A DNA stretch of 49,607 nucleotides from Ignavibacteria bacterium (GTDB taxonomy: Bacteria; Bacteroidota; Ignavibacteria; Kapaibacteriales; UBA2268): NCBI GenBank assembly GCA_012518115.1, contig JAAYTD010000088.1, positions 1 through 49,607 on the forward strand, in the 5' to 3' direction. Positions 1 to 8,784 of the stretch are shown here, in pieces. A program made the translations under genes and the position numbers. The notes beneath the pieces were generated by a model. The model did no database searches, was not told the origin of the DNA, and worked only from the letters and a program-made list of their open reading frames with translations. The first letter of the stretch is position 1, and every line of letters begins with the position of its first letter.

Positions 1-75
1 CCCCCCCCCCCCCCGCAAAATATCGTAAATAAACAAAGACCAGCTTTGTAAATTTTTACATACAATAGAGGAATT

Positions 76-1026
76 ATGAATAGACATAGAAAAAATGAAA
101 TTCAAGTTGGAGTTGTAACTTTTGTAGGAATAGCATTGATTTTTACATTGTTGTTTTTTGTAAGAGGCTTCAATTTCATGAACAAAGAAAAAAACATATT
201 ATTTGAATTTGAAAATTCTGCAGGGATTACTGCAGGTTCCCCACTTGTTATTCAAGGTGTACAATGTGGTAGTGTTAGTAATATTTGGAATGAAAACAAC
301 AAAGTTAAAATCTCTGCTAATATAGATGCTAATGTAGATTTACGTGAAGACGCTTTTGCAAAAATAAGCATATTGGAAATTACGGGCGGAAAAAAAATTG
401 AAATTATTCCCGGAATATCTTCTAAAAAATTTGATTATAACAATGTTATACCTGGTAAAAGTGCGGCTGATCTATCTTCTATGATTACCACAATCAGTGA
501 AGTAACAGGAAATTTAACATCAATTATTTTGAAACTTGATGAGACTATTTCAAGTATTAATACTCTTGTGAAAGATGAAAATCTGACTTCAAATGTGAAT
601 GATATTGTTTCTAACAGCTCAAAATTAACAGCAGATTTATCTTATCTTGTTTCGGAAAACAAGCGAGAAATAAATTCTATAGTAGATAAAACAGACAATT
701 TATTATCTCAATTAAATTCACTAACTGAAGAAAATAAAACTGATATTAACAACATTGTTTCAGAAATTAAGCTAGCTAGTAGTAAATTGAACAATACAAT
801 AGAAAATGCAGATAAAACTTTTTTAGTGGCAAACAATTTATTAGAAAATGCAAATTCAATATTAGATAATATTAATTCAAATAGGAACAATACTATTTCT
901 AAATTAATTTATGACCAAAATTTTTCACAGAAATTAGATAGCATTGTTTTTAATCTTGATTCATTAGTAAAACAAGTACAACAATATGGTCTAAACGCTA
1001 ATATACGTTTAGGCGGAAGACCATAA
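76..1026 (+). CDS. mlaD: MCE-domain lipid transport protein MlaD
   Basis: Substrate-binding subunit of an Mla-type ABC lipid transporter, anchored in the inner membrane and facing the periplasm. One N-terminal transmembrane segment (about residues 11-30) is followed by an MCE domain (about 38-115) with the family pattern GSPLVIQGVQCGSVSNI. A long helical, coiled-coil-like tail rich in N, S, D and K (about 135-300) follows, as in single-MCE proteins that form a ring plus a helical barrel. GAGG lies 6 nt before the ATG and supports this start. The permease (MlaE) and ATPase (MlaF) genes that normally precede it would lie left of the window. A short open stretch at 15-32 ending in TAA could be the tail of such a gene but is too short to name. 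Confidence 0.9.
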   Translation: MNRHRKNEIQVGVVTFVGIALIFTLLFFVRGFNFMNKEKNILFEFENSAGITAGSPLVIQGVQCGSVSNIWNENNKVKISANIDANVDLREDAFAKISILEITGGKKIEIIPGISSKKFDYNNVIPGKSAADLSSMITTISEVTGNLTSIILKLDETISSINTLVKDENLTSNVNDIVSNSSKLTADLSYLVSENKREINSIVDKTDNLLSQLNSLTEENKTDINNIVSEIKLASSKLNNTIENADKTFLVANNLLENANSILDNINSNRNNTISKLIYDQNFSQKLDSIVFNLDSLVKQVQQYGLNANIRLGGRP

Positions 1027-1144
1027 ACACTATTATCATAAATATACTTATTATCAACAACATAACAATTTATTAAATTATGACAAAATAATTAAAGTTT
1101 TTAATAATATTTATTTTTATCAATCTTTTAAAAATTAAAATCTT

Positions 1145-2719
1145 ATGACAAAAACTGAATTTAAAAAAACGACTTTTTATGTAAGCAGTGCATTGCTTGC
1201 AGTTTTAGTAATTATAGCTGTAAACTTCGGATGGATTAACACGATTATAGCTAAAGAATTACCACAAATTGGTGCTAAAAATCCACCCGTACAAATGGAT
1301 AACACTGCAAGAGCCTTGAATAACGCTCTTGTTGCAGCTAGTGAAGCTGTTACACCTACCGTTGTTTCTATTCAAGTAATTTCTGAAGCAAGCGGTTTCC
1401 AATCTTTTCAAGGTTATGATTTAGAAGATTTTTTCAGAGGTTGGCCATTTGGCGGCGGAAATAGAGATGAATCTGATAAATTTAATAGAGACCGCAATAC
1501 AGAAAAACCAAAACGTGAAGGTGCTGGTAGCGGTGTGATAATAACTACTAACGGCTATATTGTTACAAATAATCATGTGGTTGAAGGTGCTATTGAAAAT
1601 GGAATAACTGTTAGAACTGCCGATAAAAAAGAGTATCCAGCTACACTTGTAGGAACTGATCCTTTAACTGACCTTGCTGTTATTAAAATTGAAGGCGAGA
1701 ATTTCCCCGCTGCTCATCTTGGCAATATGGACGAGGTAAAGCCAGGTGAAATGGTTATCGCAGTAGGAAGTCCGCTTCGCTTACAACACACTATAACACA
1801 AGGAATTGTAAGTGCTTTAGGAAGAGGCGCTAATGATTTAGGCGGAGTAAAAAACAGTTATGCTATAGAAAATTATATACAAACAGATGCAGCTATCAAC
1901 CCCGGAAATAGCGGTGGCGGACTATTTAATCTAAATGGAAGTTTAATTGGAATTAATACCGCAATAGCTACACAAACAGGTGGTTTTATGGGATATGGTT
2001 TCGCTGTTCCTATCGATATTGTAAAAGCTACTGTAAAAGATCTAATAAGTAGCGGAAAAGTTAGATACGGATATATAGGTGCTGAAATTCGCGACATAAA
2101 TAGTACTGAAGCTAAGCATTTCGGACTTAAAACCGTTGAAGGAGTTTTAGTAAACAATGTTCAAAAAAATTCAGCGGCTGAAAAAGCAGATATCCAATCG
2201 GAAGATATTATAACCGCAGTAAACGGCAAAAAAACAGGAACAGTTGCTGAATTGAAAGGTACTTTATCTACTTATAGAGCAGGTGATGAAGTTGAAATTA
2301 CTATATGGCGGAATAAAAAACAATTAACAAAAAAAGTTAAGTTGCAGCCAAGCAAAGAAGATGAAGAAGAAGATATGGCAGCAGATAATAAAAAAGACGG
2401 AGATGAATATGTTGATGAAAAATCAAACTCATTAGTTGAATTTGAAAAATTAGGTTTCACAATTGAACCACTTCAACAAAAAGATAAAGATAATCTTGAT
2501 ATTGAAAATGGCGTATATGTAAAAAATGTGAAACGATATTCACCCGCTTATGACGCTGGAATAAGACCTCAATCTATAATAGTAAAAGCAGACAGAAAAG
2601 ATATAAAAACTACTGGACAACTTAAAAAAATTATTAATAGCAAGAAATCGGGCGAAACTATTCTGTTGAACTTGAAAATCGGAAAATTTAACACAATTTC
2701 TGTGCTTGAAATTCCATAA
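1145..2719 (+). CDS. degP: HtrA/DegP-type periplasmic serine protease
   Basis: Trypsin-fold protease/chaperone of envelope quality control. An N-terminal hydrophobic segment (about residues 11-30) is a signal peptide or membrane anchor. The protease domain carries the triad His144 (NNHVVEG), Asp176 (LTDLAVIKI) and Ser256 (NPGNSGGG). Two PDZ domains follow (about 300-395 and 435-524), separated by an acidic Lys/Asp/Glu-rich linker near residues 400-430. The length of 524 aa is usual for a two-PDZ DegP/DegQ; which of these subtypes cannot be told from sequence alone. No clear Shine-Dalgarno precedes the ATG. A strong hairpin terminator closes the gene at 2746-2793. Confidence 0.93.
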   Translation: MTKTEFKKTTFYVSSALLAVLVIIAVNFGWINTIIAKELPQIGAKNPPVQMDNTARALNNALVAASEAVTPTVVSIQVISEASGFQSFQGYDLEDFFRGWPFGGGNRDESDKFNRDRNTEKPKREGAGSGVIITTNGYIVTNNHVVEGAIENGITVRTADKKEYPATLVGTDPLTDLAVIKIEGENFPAAHLGNMDEVKPGEMVIAVGSPLRLQHTITQGIVSALGRGANDLGGVKNSYAIENYIQTDAAINPGNSGGGLFNLNGSLIGINTAIATQTGGFMGYGFAVPIDIVKATVKDLISSGKVRYGYIGAEIRDINSTEAKHFGLKTVEGVLVNNVQKNSAAEKADIQSEDIITAVNGKKTGTVAELKGTLSTYRAGDEVEITIWRNKKQLTKKVKLQPSKEDEEEDMAADNKKDGDEYVDEKSNSLVEFEKLGFTIEPLQQKDKDNLDIENGVYVKNVKRYSPAYDAGIRPQSIIVKADRKDIKTTGQLKKIINSKKSGETILLNLKIGKFNTISVLEIP

Positions 2720-2745
2720 AATAATAATTGTTTTTTGTTAATTTT

Positions 2746-2793
2746 AAAAGACATTTTTAGAAAGATATTTAATTCTAAAAATGTCTTTTTTTT
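2746..2793 (+). terminator. Rho-independent terminator of the HtrA gene
   Basis: A perfect 16-bp stem (2746-2761 pairing with 2774-2789) with a 12-nt loop is followed by a T run to 2793. It begins 26 nt after the HtrA stop codon. Confidence 0.85.
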
Positions 2794-2820
2794 GCGATTT
2801 GTTGTTAATTTTAATTAATA

Positions 2821-3013
2821 GACTACCACGTCAGGCTTCGCCTGCCACCCCTTCGTTCCGAAGGGGAATTTGCTTCCAGCGAAGAGCGGAAAATAAGACT
2901 TCTATCTTAAAACTACTCCATCAAGTTTCGCAGGGCGTATGCGATACGCCCCGACATTCGTATCAAAGGGGAATTTTAAAACATCATTGAACTAATACAT
3001 TATTCAATTTGGT
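2821..3013. repeat. MITE-like dispersed element, compound copy
   Basis: This gene-free stretch holds two modules of the dispersed element. Module one (2821-2871) has the hairpins CAGGC-TTC-GCCTG and CCCCTTCG-TTC-CGAAGGGG. Module two (2913-2981) has GGGCGTAT-GCG-ATACGCCC. The end at about 2990-3013, read on the minus strand, is ACACCAAATTGAATAATG, which matches the termini of the other copies. A 69-codon open frame crosses it but looks like read-through of palindromes. Related copies lie near 4141, 17881, 22975, 25282 and 49166. Confidence 0.75.
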
Positions 3014-3040
3014 GTAATTCTGTAGATTTTATGCGTTATT

Positions 3041-3072
3041 TTTGTATATTCACCGATATTTTTGTATTTTTG
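3041..3072 (+). promoter_or_regulatory. Promoter of the acuI/yhdH gene
   Basis: TTTG at 3041-3044, a 20-nt spacer, then TATTTTTG at 3065-3072 matches the Bacteroidota -33/-7 pattern TTTG / TANNTTTG. Transcription would start near 3079, about 27 nt before the ATG. Confidence 0.6.
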
Positions 3073-3105
3073 CTATTTATTAACAATTAATTTATCTTAC
3101 TAATT

Positions 3106-4107
3106 ATGCAAACTGACAAAAAATTCAATGCTCTTGTAGTTGAAGAAAAATCAGAAGGAGTATTTACTCGTTCAATACAAGAAAGAAAGATATCAGATTT
3201 ACCTAAAAACGACATTTTAATCAAAGTACATTATTCTTCATTAAATTATAAAGATGCTTTATCTGCTAGTGGCAACAAAGGTGTAACACGTAATTATCCT
3301 CATACGCCCGGCATAGATGCTTCTGGAGTTGTAGTAGAATCAAATTGTGATAAATTTTCTCCCGGCGATGAAGTTATTTGTATGGGCTATGATTTAGGAA
3401 TGAATACACCCGGCGCTTATGGTGAATATATAAGCGTTAATAAAGATTGGGTATTACATTTACCAAAAACTATTTCATTACGAGACTCTATGATTCTTGG
3501 TACAGGCGGATTTACAGCAGCTATAGGTATTTCTGAAATACTAAAACATGGAATTAAGCCTGACGATGGCAAAGTATTAGTTACAGGTGCTACAGGTGGT
3601 GTAGGAATAATGGCAGTAGCTATGCTCTCCAAATTAGGCTATCAAGTTACAGCATCAAGTGGTAAATCGGAACAATATGATTTATTAAGAAAAGCAGGCG
3701 CTTGTGAAATTATCGGGCGTGAAGAAGTAGATGACCAATCAGGTCGCGGATTATTAAAATCAAGATGGATCGCAGCATTTGACACAGTCGGTGGAAATAC
3801 ACTTTCAACTGTCTTGAAATCAACAAGTTACGGTGGAATAGTTACTAATTGCGGCAATGTTTCATCAATTATGTTAAATGTAACAATATTTCCTTTTATT
3901 TTGCGTAGTGTACGCTTAGTCGGAATTGCAGCTGCCGAAACTCCTATGCCCGAAAGAGAGAAGATTTGGCATGAATTTCTTTTAGATAAATTCAAACTTC
4001 AAGATTTAGATTATCTTTCAAAAGAAGTTTCTTTGGAAGAACTAAGCGAAGAAATTGATCTCATATTAAAAGGGAAACAGGTCGGACGCGTGTTAGTAAA
4101 ATTATAA
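3106..4107 (+). CDS. acuI: YhdH/AcuI-family NADPH:quinone/acrylyl-CoA reductase
   Basis: Medium-chain, zinc-free reductase of the YhdH/YhfP family. Characterised members reduce acrylyl-CoA to propionyl-CoA with NADPH, which protects against the toxic acrylyl thioester. The GroES-like N-terminal domain carries SSLNYKDAL and TPGIDASG. The Rossmann domain has the NADP-binding loop GATGGVGIMA at residues 161-170. The catalytic-zinc cysteine set of alcohol dehydrogenases is absent, as expected. At 333 aa it matches the family length. It appears monocistronic, with its own promoter and repeat elements on both sides. The exact substrate in this organism is inferred from the family only. Confidence 0.85.
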   Translation: MQTDKKFNALVVEEKSEGVFTRSIQERKISDLPKNDILIKVHYSSLNYKDALSASGNKGVTRNYPHTPGIDASGVVVESNCDKFSPGDEVICMGYDLGMNTPGAYGEYISVNKDWVLHLPKTISLRDSMILGTGGFTAAIGISEILKHGIKPDDGKVLVTGATGGVGIMAVAMLSKLGYQVTASSGKSEQYDLLRKAGACEIIGREEVDDQSGRGLLKSRWIAAFDTVGGNTLSTVLKSTSYGGIVTNCGNVSSIMLNVTIFPFILRSVRLVGIAAAETPMPEREKIWHEFLLDKFKLQDLDYLSKEVSLEELSEEIDLILKGKQVGRVLVKL

Positions 4108-4140
4108 CAAGCTAGCTAGAGCTCTTATACTATTTTTTTT

Positions 4141-4275
4141 ACTACCCCGTCAGGCTTCGCCTGCCACCCCTTCGTACCAAAGGGGAATTTTAAAATTCTC
4201 CTCCTTTGGAGGAGTGCCTACGAAGTAGGGGAAGTGGTCAGCAATTTTAAAACTAATATATAATTCAATTTATCA
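4141..4275. repeat. MITE-like dispersed element, head-to-head modules
   Basis: A forward module (4141-4195, the same CAGGC-TTC-GCCTG hairpin and AGGGG arm as at 2821) is followed by an inverted module (4196-4254, with CTCCTCC-TTT-GGAGGAG). Each ends in TTTTAAAA. The right terminus at about 4250-4275 reads on the minus strand as GATAAATTGAATTATATATT, like the termini near 47547 and 49174. Confidence 0.75.
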
Positions 4276-4359
4276 CAACCATTGATAAACGCCACCGATT
4301 TATTTCAGAAAATAACAAAAATGTTCATTTTCGCAAACTTACGATGATGGGCATTTTTT

Positions 4360-5541
4360 TTATTTTTTATATGCAGAAATTATTCCGTCAAAAAGCCAAT
4401 TAGCAATAGCTTGTCTATTATTCGGCTGAATTAATCGTACTTGGTCTTCAGCATTTTGTATATTACCTAATTCAACATAACTAGCTGGAATACTTGTATT
4501 TCGTAACGTAAATAAATCTCTTGAAGAAACATTACCTTGATAGCCGCGTCCCGGTTGTGCAAGTTTATATTTTCTTTTAATGGTATTTAACAAAGAATTA
4601 CATAACTTTTCACTTTCTGAACACTTATCACGATAATAAAAATATATATCAACACGTTTATCTATTATTCTAGAATCCACATGTATTTCCATCAATATTT
4701 GTTTCTTATATTTTTTGTTTTGTGCCACATAATTATTTACTAAGTCTGTTCTTTGCTTTAACCTAGTCAGCTGAACTGTAGATATTGTATCCCCATTTAT
4801 TAATAATTCATCGGAACTATTTTTCAAATATAAATCTTCGCGAATTCCATCGTTAGGATCTTGAACAATTACATATACTTTTGCACTACTTTCTATAAGT
4901 TTCTTAGCAAGTCTTAACGTTATATCGTAAGCATATTCATCTTCATGTAATTCATAACCTTCTCTAAATCCTATTGCACCGGGATCAGGTCCACCATGTC
5001 CCGAAATAAGATAAAAAACGAAGCCTTTCAGTTTTTTATTAAGCGGCTTTATTTTTTTTCCAAGTTTTAAAAAAGAATAATCTGGCACTTCATCTGGAAG
5101 TTCTTCACCTGTAATTATATCTTTGAAATAATCATTTTTAAAATCATAGAGCTCAACAGGTACCCATAGATCACCTTTTGGACGATAATTTTCTTTGATA
5201 TTATGTTTCTGTAAATTAAGATTATATTTCTCTATTTTTTTCGCTAAGTTATAATCAGTTATGCCTAGTGTTGAACGAATCGTATTTCCATTAAATTTAA
5301 TTACTTGAATAGGTAAAATATACCTTTTATCTATAATTAAACCATCGTTTTTAGTTAATAATTTATTATTGATTTTTTTAAATAACTCTATGTTATCTTT
5401 GTTGGTAGATAGTTTATATTTTTTTAGCAACATGTATATTGAATTACCTCTTCGAGCAGTTTCTACAACAAACTTATTGTTGTTTGAAAAAACATAATGA
5501 GGTATAAAGGACAATAAGACTATTATATATAATCTAAACAT
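4360..5541 (-). CDS. N-acetylmuramoyl-L-alanine amidase (Amidase_3)
   Basis: Secreted zinc amidase that cuts the bond between MurNAc and the stem peptide. A signal peptide (about residues 1-19) precedes a LysM-like stretch (about 25-80, RRGNSIYMLLKKYKL) suited to glycan binding. The Amidase_3 domain (about 172-393) shows the metal and catalytic residues His182 (SGHGGPDPGA), Glu202, His287 (MEIHVDS) and Glu357 (YVELGNI). The substrate-strand motif is HVDS rather than the more usual HAN/HAD. The gene stands alone and convergent with acuI. Its role in daughter-cell separation or wall turnover is inferred from the family. Confidence 0.85.
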   Translation of the reverse strand: MFRLYIIVLLSFIPHYVFSNNNKFVVETARRGNSIYMLLKKYKLSTNKDNIELFKKINNKLLTKNDGLIIDKRYILPIQVIKFNGNTIRSTLGITDYNLAKKIEKYNLNLQKHNIKENYRPKGDLWVPVELYDFKNDYFKDIITGEELPDEVPDYSFLKLGKKIKPLNKKLKGFVFYLISGHGGPDPGAIGFREGYELHEDEYAYDITLRLAKKLIESSAKVYVIVQDPNDGIREDLYLKNSSDELLINGDTISTVQLTRLKQRTDLVNNYVAQNKKYKKQILMEIHVDSRIIDKRVDIYFYYRDKCSESEKLCNSLLNTIKRKYKLAQPGRGYQGNVSSRDLFTLRNTSIPASYVELGNIQNAEDQVRLIQPNNRQAIANWLFDGIISAYKK

Positions 5542-5858
5542 AGTTTAATACTTTTAAATTTATAATAATTAATAAAAAATTATTTAGTAATGGTTAGTAA
5601 TAGGAAATGAATATTAATCTTCCAATTTCTCTTTAATCTGCAGATTGCAATATAATAAATAATAGTAAGAAAAAAAATATTTTATATCACCACTTATATA
5701 TTTTTTGAACTGAAATTACTAAAATCAACAAAATATTTTTAGCATTGATATGTTATTTTCTTAATATTTTTCTTATAATTATAAAAAAATTTTTTTTTAT
5801 TTGTAAAATTCATTATATTTGTAGTTCATATTATTCAAATTAAAATACAAAAATTGAT
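5542..5858. other. Divergent intergenic region, amidase / ribosomal operon
   Basis: 317 nt of very AT-rich sequence between divergent genes. The only site I can support is TATATTTG at 5814-5821, a -7-like element about 38 nt before the 57-aa gene. The matching -33 position (5790-5793) reads TTTT rather than TTTG, so the promoter call is weak. No hairpin, repeat or small gene was seen. Confidence 0.4.
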
Positions 5859-6032
5859 ATGGCAAAGCAAAAGACGTTTTCAGATAAAATGAAAAAAGGC
5901 AAAGGTGGTGATGGTACTATCTCTGTTAAAGTAATTAAAGGTTATGTTAGTGAAATTGGTTCAACAAAATTTCTTGAAAAAATGGTACATATAGATGACA
6001 TTTCACAAATAGACAAAATAGATATAAATTAA
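5859..6032 (+). CDS. 57-aa uncharacterised protein in a ribosomal operon
   Basis: I do not recognise this protein. It has a basic, glycine-containing N-terminus (KMKKGKGGDGTISVKVIKGY) followed by an acidic/hydrophobic half with short beta-like stretches (FLEKMVHIDDIS) and ends KIDIN. There is no membrane segment or signal peptide. The ATG lies about 40 nt after a TATATTTG -7-like element. The stop is only 20 nt before rpmE, which is followed directly by rpsR, so the three genes look like one operon. The context suggests a translation-linked role, but that is inference; the family could be lineage-specific. Confidence 0.7.
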   Translation: MAKQKTFSDKMKKGKGGDGTISVKVIKGYVSEIGSTKFLEKMVHIDDISQIDKIDIN

Positions 6033-6052
6033 TAAATCGGATAAATATAAAA

Positions 6053-6286
6053 ATGAAAAAAGGTATTCACCCATATTATCACAATTTAGAAGTCGTAATG
6101 ACAGACGGTACAGTATTTCATACTCGTTCCTGCTATAAATCTGACAAAATGGTACTTGATATAGATTCAAAATCTCATCCATTTTACACGGGAAAACAAA
6201 CTTTAGTCGATACTGCAGGACGTGTTGATAGATTCAAAAAACGTGCTGAAAAAACGCAAGATCTTATGGCAAGGAGGAAAAAATAA
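6053..6286 (+). CDS. rpmE: 50S ribosomal protein bL31
   Basis: Large-subunit protein bL31. The start MKKGIHPYYH and the middle section TGKQTLVDTAGRVDRFKKR are characteristic. Only one cysteine (SCYKS, residue 27) is visible, so this is a zinc-independent (C-minus) form, not the four-cysteine form. At 77 aa it has normal length. Its stop codon overlaps the rpsR start by one base (TAATG), which implies translational coupling. Confidence 0.92.
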   Translation: MKKGIHPYYHNLEVVMTDGTVFHTRSCYKSDKMVLDIDSKSHPFYTGKQTLVDTAGRVDRFKKRAEKTQDLMARRKK

Positions 6287-6627
6287 TGGCTTTAAATCAA
6301 AATAATAAAGACAATAGAGACAACCGTTCTAGCAATTACCAAGCTAACCAAAGTAACTCTTTGTATCCAATGCAAATGGGATTAAGTGGACCTGGTAATA
6401 GAAATAATAGAAGAATTGAAAGAAAAAAAGTTAATCCATTAGGCGATTGTCGCGTAGTAGATTATCTTGACGGAAAATCACTAACTCGTTTTACTAACGA
6501 TTTAGGTAAAATTCTTCCAAAAAGAATTACGGGAGTCAATGCTTTTCAACAAAGACAAATTGCAAAAGCTATTAAATATGCAAGACATTTAGCATTAATA
6601 CCGTTTGTTGCTAATGATTTATCATAA
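6286..6627 (+). CDS. rpsR: 30S ribosomal protein bS18, N-terminally extended
   Basis: The bS18 core lies at about residues 44-113 (NPLGDCRVVDYLDGKSLTRF, then LPKRITGVNAFQQRQIAKAI). A 40-residue N-terminal extension rich in Asn, Gln, Arg and Ser is unusual against the 70-90 aa norm. AAGGAGG sits 8 nt upstream of the ATG and overlaps the end of rpmE, fixing the start. bS18 normally sits between rpsF and rplI to assemble with S6; here it follows rpmE while rpsF-rplI are at 31.2-32.2 kb. Confidence 0.92.
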   Translation: MALNQNNKDNRDNRSSNYQANQSNSLYPMQMGLSGPGNRNNRRIERKKVNPLGDCRVVDYLDGKSLTRFTNDLGKILPKRITGVNAFQQRQIAKAIKYARHLALIPFVANDLS

Positions 6628-6664
6628 AAATATTGAGTTTTTATTTAGACAAAATTAACAAAAA

Positions 6665-6704
6665 AGGGCTGAATCCTAAAATAGGAATCAGCCTTGTTTT
6701 TTTT
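6665..6704 (+). terminator. Terminator of the rpmE-rpsR operon
   Basis: GGCTGAATCCTA pairs with TAGGAATCAGCC (one mismatch, 3-nt loop) and is followed by a T-rich tail. It lies about 40 nt after the rpsR stop, between convergent genes. Confidence 0.85.
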
Positions 6705-6808
6705 GTATAACTAAAAAAGTTTTATCTGACAGCAATAAAATAGAATAAGAATAACAAACCTATAGCTAGCTAGATATAATATTTAATTATTTTTTATTCC
6801 TTAAAAAA

Positions 6809-7948
6809 TTATCCCATATCTTTTCTGAAAGCTGCGGTAAAAGTTGTTCCTTCACCTTCTTCAGATGTAAAGCTTATCTTACCTTTCAAGTATTTTTCTA
6901 ACAGCAATTTCATAGAATATGTTCCTATCCCGCGTCCTGCACCTTTAGTAGAAAAAGAGCGTTGGAACATTTGCAATTTAACTTCTCTCGACATAACAGA
7001 ATCATTATGAACAGATATATCAACTGAATTTTCTTGCTCTTTACAAGATATAGTAACAGTATTTCCTGCTCTTATAGCTTCAAGTGCATTTTTTACCATA
7101 TTGCCTATAATTCGCTTCGCTAATGTCTCGTCGGTAACAAAATTTACATTGTCAGAAGAATCAAGTATGCGTATAATTTTATTTTCAGCAACCTGATGAT
7201 TTTTATAAAGTTCCATAACCGACTTCATTAAATTAATTGAATTAACCTCGTATAAATTTAGCGCTAGTTCATTACTTTCAGCAGCTAATAGTTGTCTTTG
7301 AGCATTAATTTCATCCATTAAAGTGTTTGCTGCTTCAAAAAGCATATCCTTAAACTCATGCAAGTCTCCCGGGGAGTCTTTAAGCAACTGCGCTATACCT
7401 TTTATCCCGCCAGCAGTATTAGTTATATCATGGAAGAACGTCTTTTCAAGCACTTTACGACGTTTCTCGCTACCAATATCTTCTACAGCAAATATAACAT
7501 ATTTTTCATTATCAACAACATAAGGAGTAGCCCATACTTTTAAATCAAAAGCATCTGTTCCGTCTCCAGTAAGAATACGACATTCATTTATCGAAAGCGT
7601 ACCGTTAAGTCCAGCCATAATAGAATTTACCGCTCCACACATTTCACAATTTTCGCTTGTGCCACATCCACCTGCATTTTTTTTTGAATTAATACAGCCT
7701 AAAACCTCTCCCGGACGTTGCCCTTTTAATTCTTCAATACTTTCTATTCCCAAAAGCTTCGCCAAACTATCGTTTGAGAAAACTATTTGCCTGTCTGAGT
7801 TTAGTATCATAAGGATACTTGGAATGGCGCTTGTTAATTTTTTAAAATCAGGCGATTGAAGTATTGCCTTAGCCTGCTCTTTAATTTCCTCTATATCTGC
7901 CCTTTCTGCAGGTGCAAAATATGTAAAATTTAACTCTTCATCTTTCAT
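6809..7948 (-). CDS. Cytosolic PAS histidine kinase with a four-cysteine PAS
   Basis: Soluble sensor histidine kinase. The PAS domain (about residues 40-155) carries four cysteines: Cys85, Cys95, Cys101 and Cys104 (GGCGTSENCEMCGA), a spacing suited to metal or cluster binding or redox sensing. The phosphoacceptor is His173 (TFFHDITN), followed by an HATPase domain with the N box around Asn287 (NMVKNALEAI) and the G box GAGRGIGTYS. No transmembrane segment is present. Its ATG overlaps the stop of the upstream mechanosensitive channel gene (ATGA), so the two are translationally coupled. No response regulator is adjacent. The signal is unknown; coupling to the channel is inferred. Confidence 0.85.
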   Translation of the reverse strand: MKDEELNFTYFAPAERADIEEIKEQAKAILQSPDFKKLTSAIPSILMILNSDRQIVFSNDSLAKLLGIESIEELKGQRPGEVLGCINSKKNAGGCGTSENCEMCGAVNSIMAGLNGTLSINECRILTGDGTDAFDLKVWATPYVVDNEKYVIFAVEDIGSEKRRKVLEKTFFHDITNTAGGIKGIAQLLKDSPGDLHEFKDMLFEAANTLMDEINAQRQLLAAESNELALNLYEVNSINLMKSVMELYKNHQVAENKIIRILDSSDNVNFVTDETLAKRIIGNMVKNALEAIRAGNTVTISCKEQENSVDISVHNDSVMSREVKLQMFQRSFSTKGAGRGIGTYSMKLLLEKYLKGKISFTSEEGEGTTFTAAFRKDMG

Positions 7949-8769
7949 AGTATTTGTCTATTATTTATATGTATATCCCTTTGTGGATATGGAATTTTAA
8001 TGTTATTACGTTCAAAAAGCTCTATAGTTCTAAAAAGAAGTTCACTTCTCGGTTCTCTAGCATTAAAAGAATCTAAAACAGAAAAGAACAATTTGAACTC
8101 AAAGGAGCTCTCGTCTATAGATTCAAAAATTACTAATGGCGCAGGTTCTTTTACAACTTTTTTATTTTCAGAAGCTACTTGATATAGTAATTTTTCTATA
8201 AGTTTAATATCGCTATTATGCGCTACTCTTACCGATATAAAAGTTCTTATCATCTCGCCATTCTGCGTCCAATTTTTAAAACTTTTATTCAGATACAAAT
8301 GATTAGGAATGACAATCACTTTATTGTCTAACATAACAGCTCGCGTTGTTCTTAAATCAATATGTTCAACTCTCGCAAACTCGCCGTCAATTTCAATAAT
8401 ATCTCCTACTTTCACAGTTTTGTCAAACAATACAAAAAAGCCCGCAATAAAATCTTGAAATAAAGTTTGCAATGCCAAGCCTACTCCAACTAATAGCACG
8501 GCAGCCGAAGCTAGTAAAGCAGTAATATTAACGCCTACCATACTCATAGCAATAAGAAAGAAAAACAAATATATTGCCCAACTTGTAAACGTAAAAGCTG
8601 TTTTAAATACATTTTTATTTTCTTTATCTATGCGTCGCAGAATAAATTTCTTTATTGCTCTTAACACCAATGCAATTGCTGCTAGAAAAACAATAATGAA
8701 AATCACGCCTTTTATTGTTACATTGATATCTTTTCCTAAACTAATTGTATAATTTAAAAAGTCTGACAT
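7945..8769 (-). CDS. MscS-family mechanosensitive ion channel
   Basis: Small-conductance mechanosensitive channel of the inner membrane. Three transmembrane segments lie at about residues 17-36, 60-82 and 86-118. The last holds the pore helix and leads into the MscS beta domain signature DKTVKVGDIIEIDGEFARVEH-type segment (about 120-145). The cytosolic alpha/beta domain ends near residue 274, a compact, standard length. The gene starts 15 nt after rnr and its stop overlaps the start of the PAS histidine kinase, placing both at the end of a pheS-cdsA-rnr operon. Family members release solutes on membrane tension; a signalling role here is only a guess from context. Confidence 0.88.
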   Translation of the reverse strand: MSDFLNYTISLGKDINVTIKGVIFIIVFLAAIALVLRAIKKFILRRIDKENKNVFKTAFTFTSWAIYLFFFLIAMSMVGVNITALLASAAVLLVGVGLALQTLFQDFIAGFFVLFDKTVKVGDIIEIDGEFARVEHIDLRTTRAVMLDNKVIVIPNHLYLNKSFKNWTQNGEMIRTFISVRVAHNSDIKLIEKLLYQVASENKKVVKEPAPLVIFESIDESSFEFKLFFSVLDSFNAREPRSELLFRTIELFERNNIKIPYPQRDIHINNRQIL

Positions 8770-8784
8770 TCTTAATAAGCTCTA

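Noticed and set aside
1-14. Run of 14 C at the left end
   Set aside because: Homopolymer at a contig end in an AT-rich genome; most likely a sequencing or assembly artefact, not a biological feature.
15-32. Five-codon open stretch ending in TAA, perhaps the tail of an upstream mla gene
   Set aside because: Too short to support any identity, and it directly abuts the artefactual C run.
2781-2990. 69-codon open frame after the HtrA terminator
   Set aside because: It runs through the terminator arm and the palindromic modules of the dispersed element; composition is that of the repeat, not of a protein.
7323-7859. Several plus-strand open frames within the histidine kinase gene
   Set aside because: They are shadows of the kinase coding sequence on the opposite strand and lack start signals or recognisable domains.
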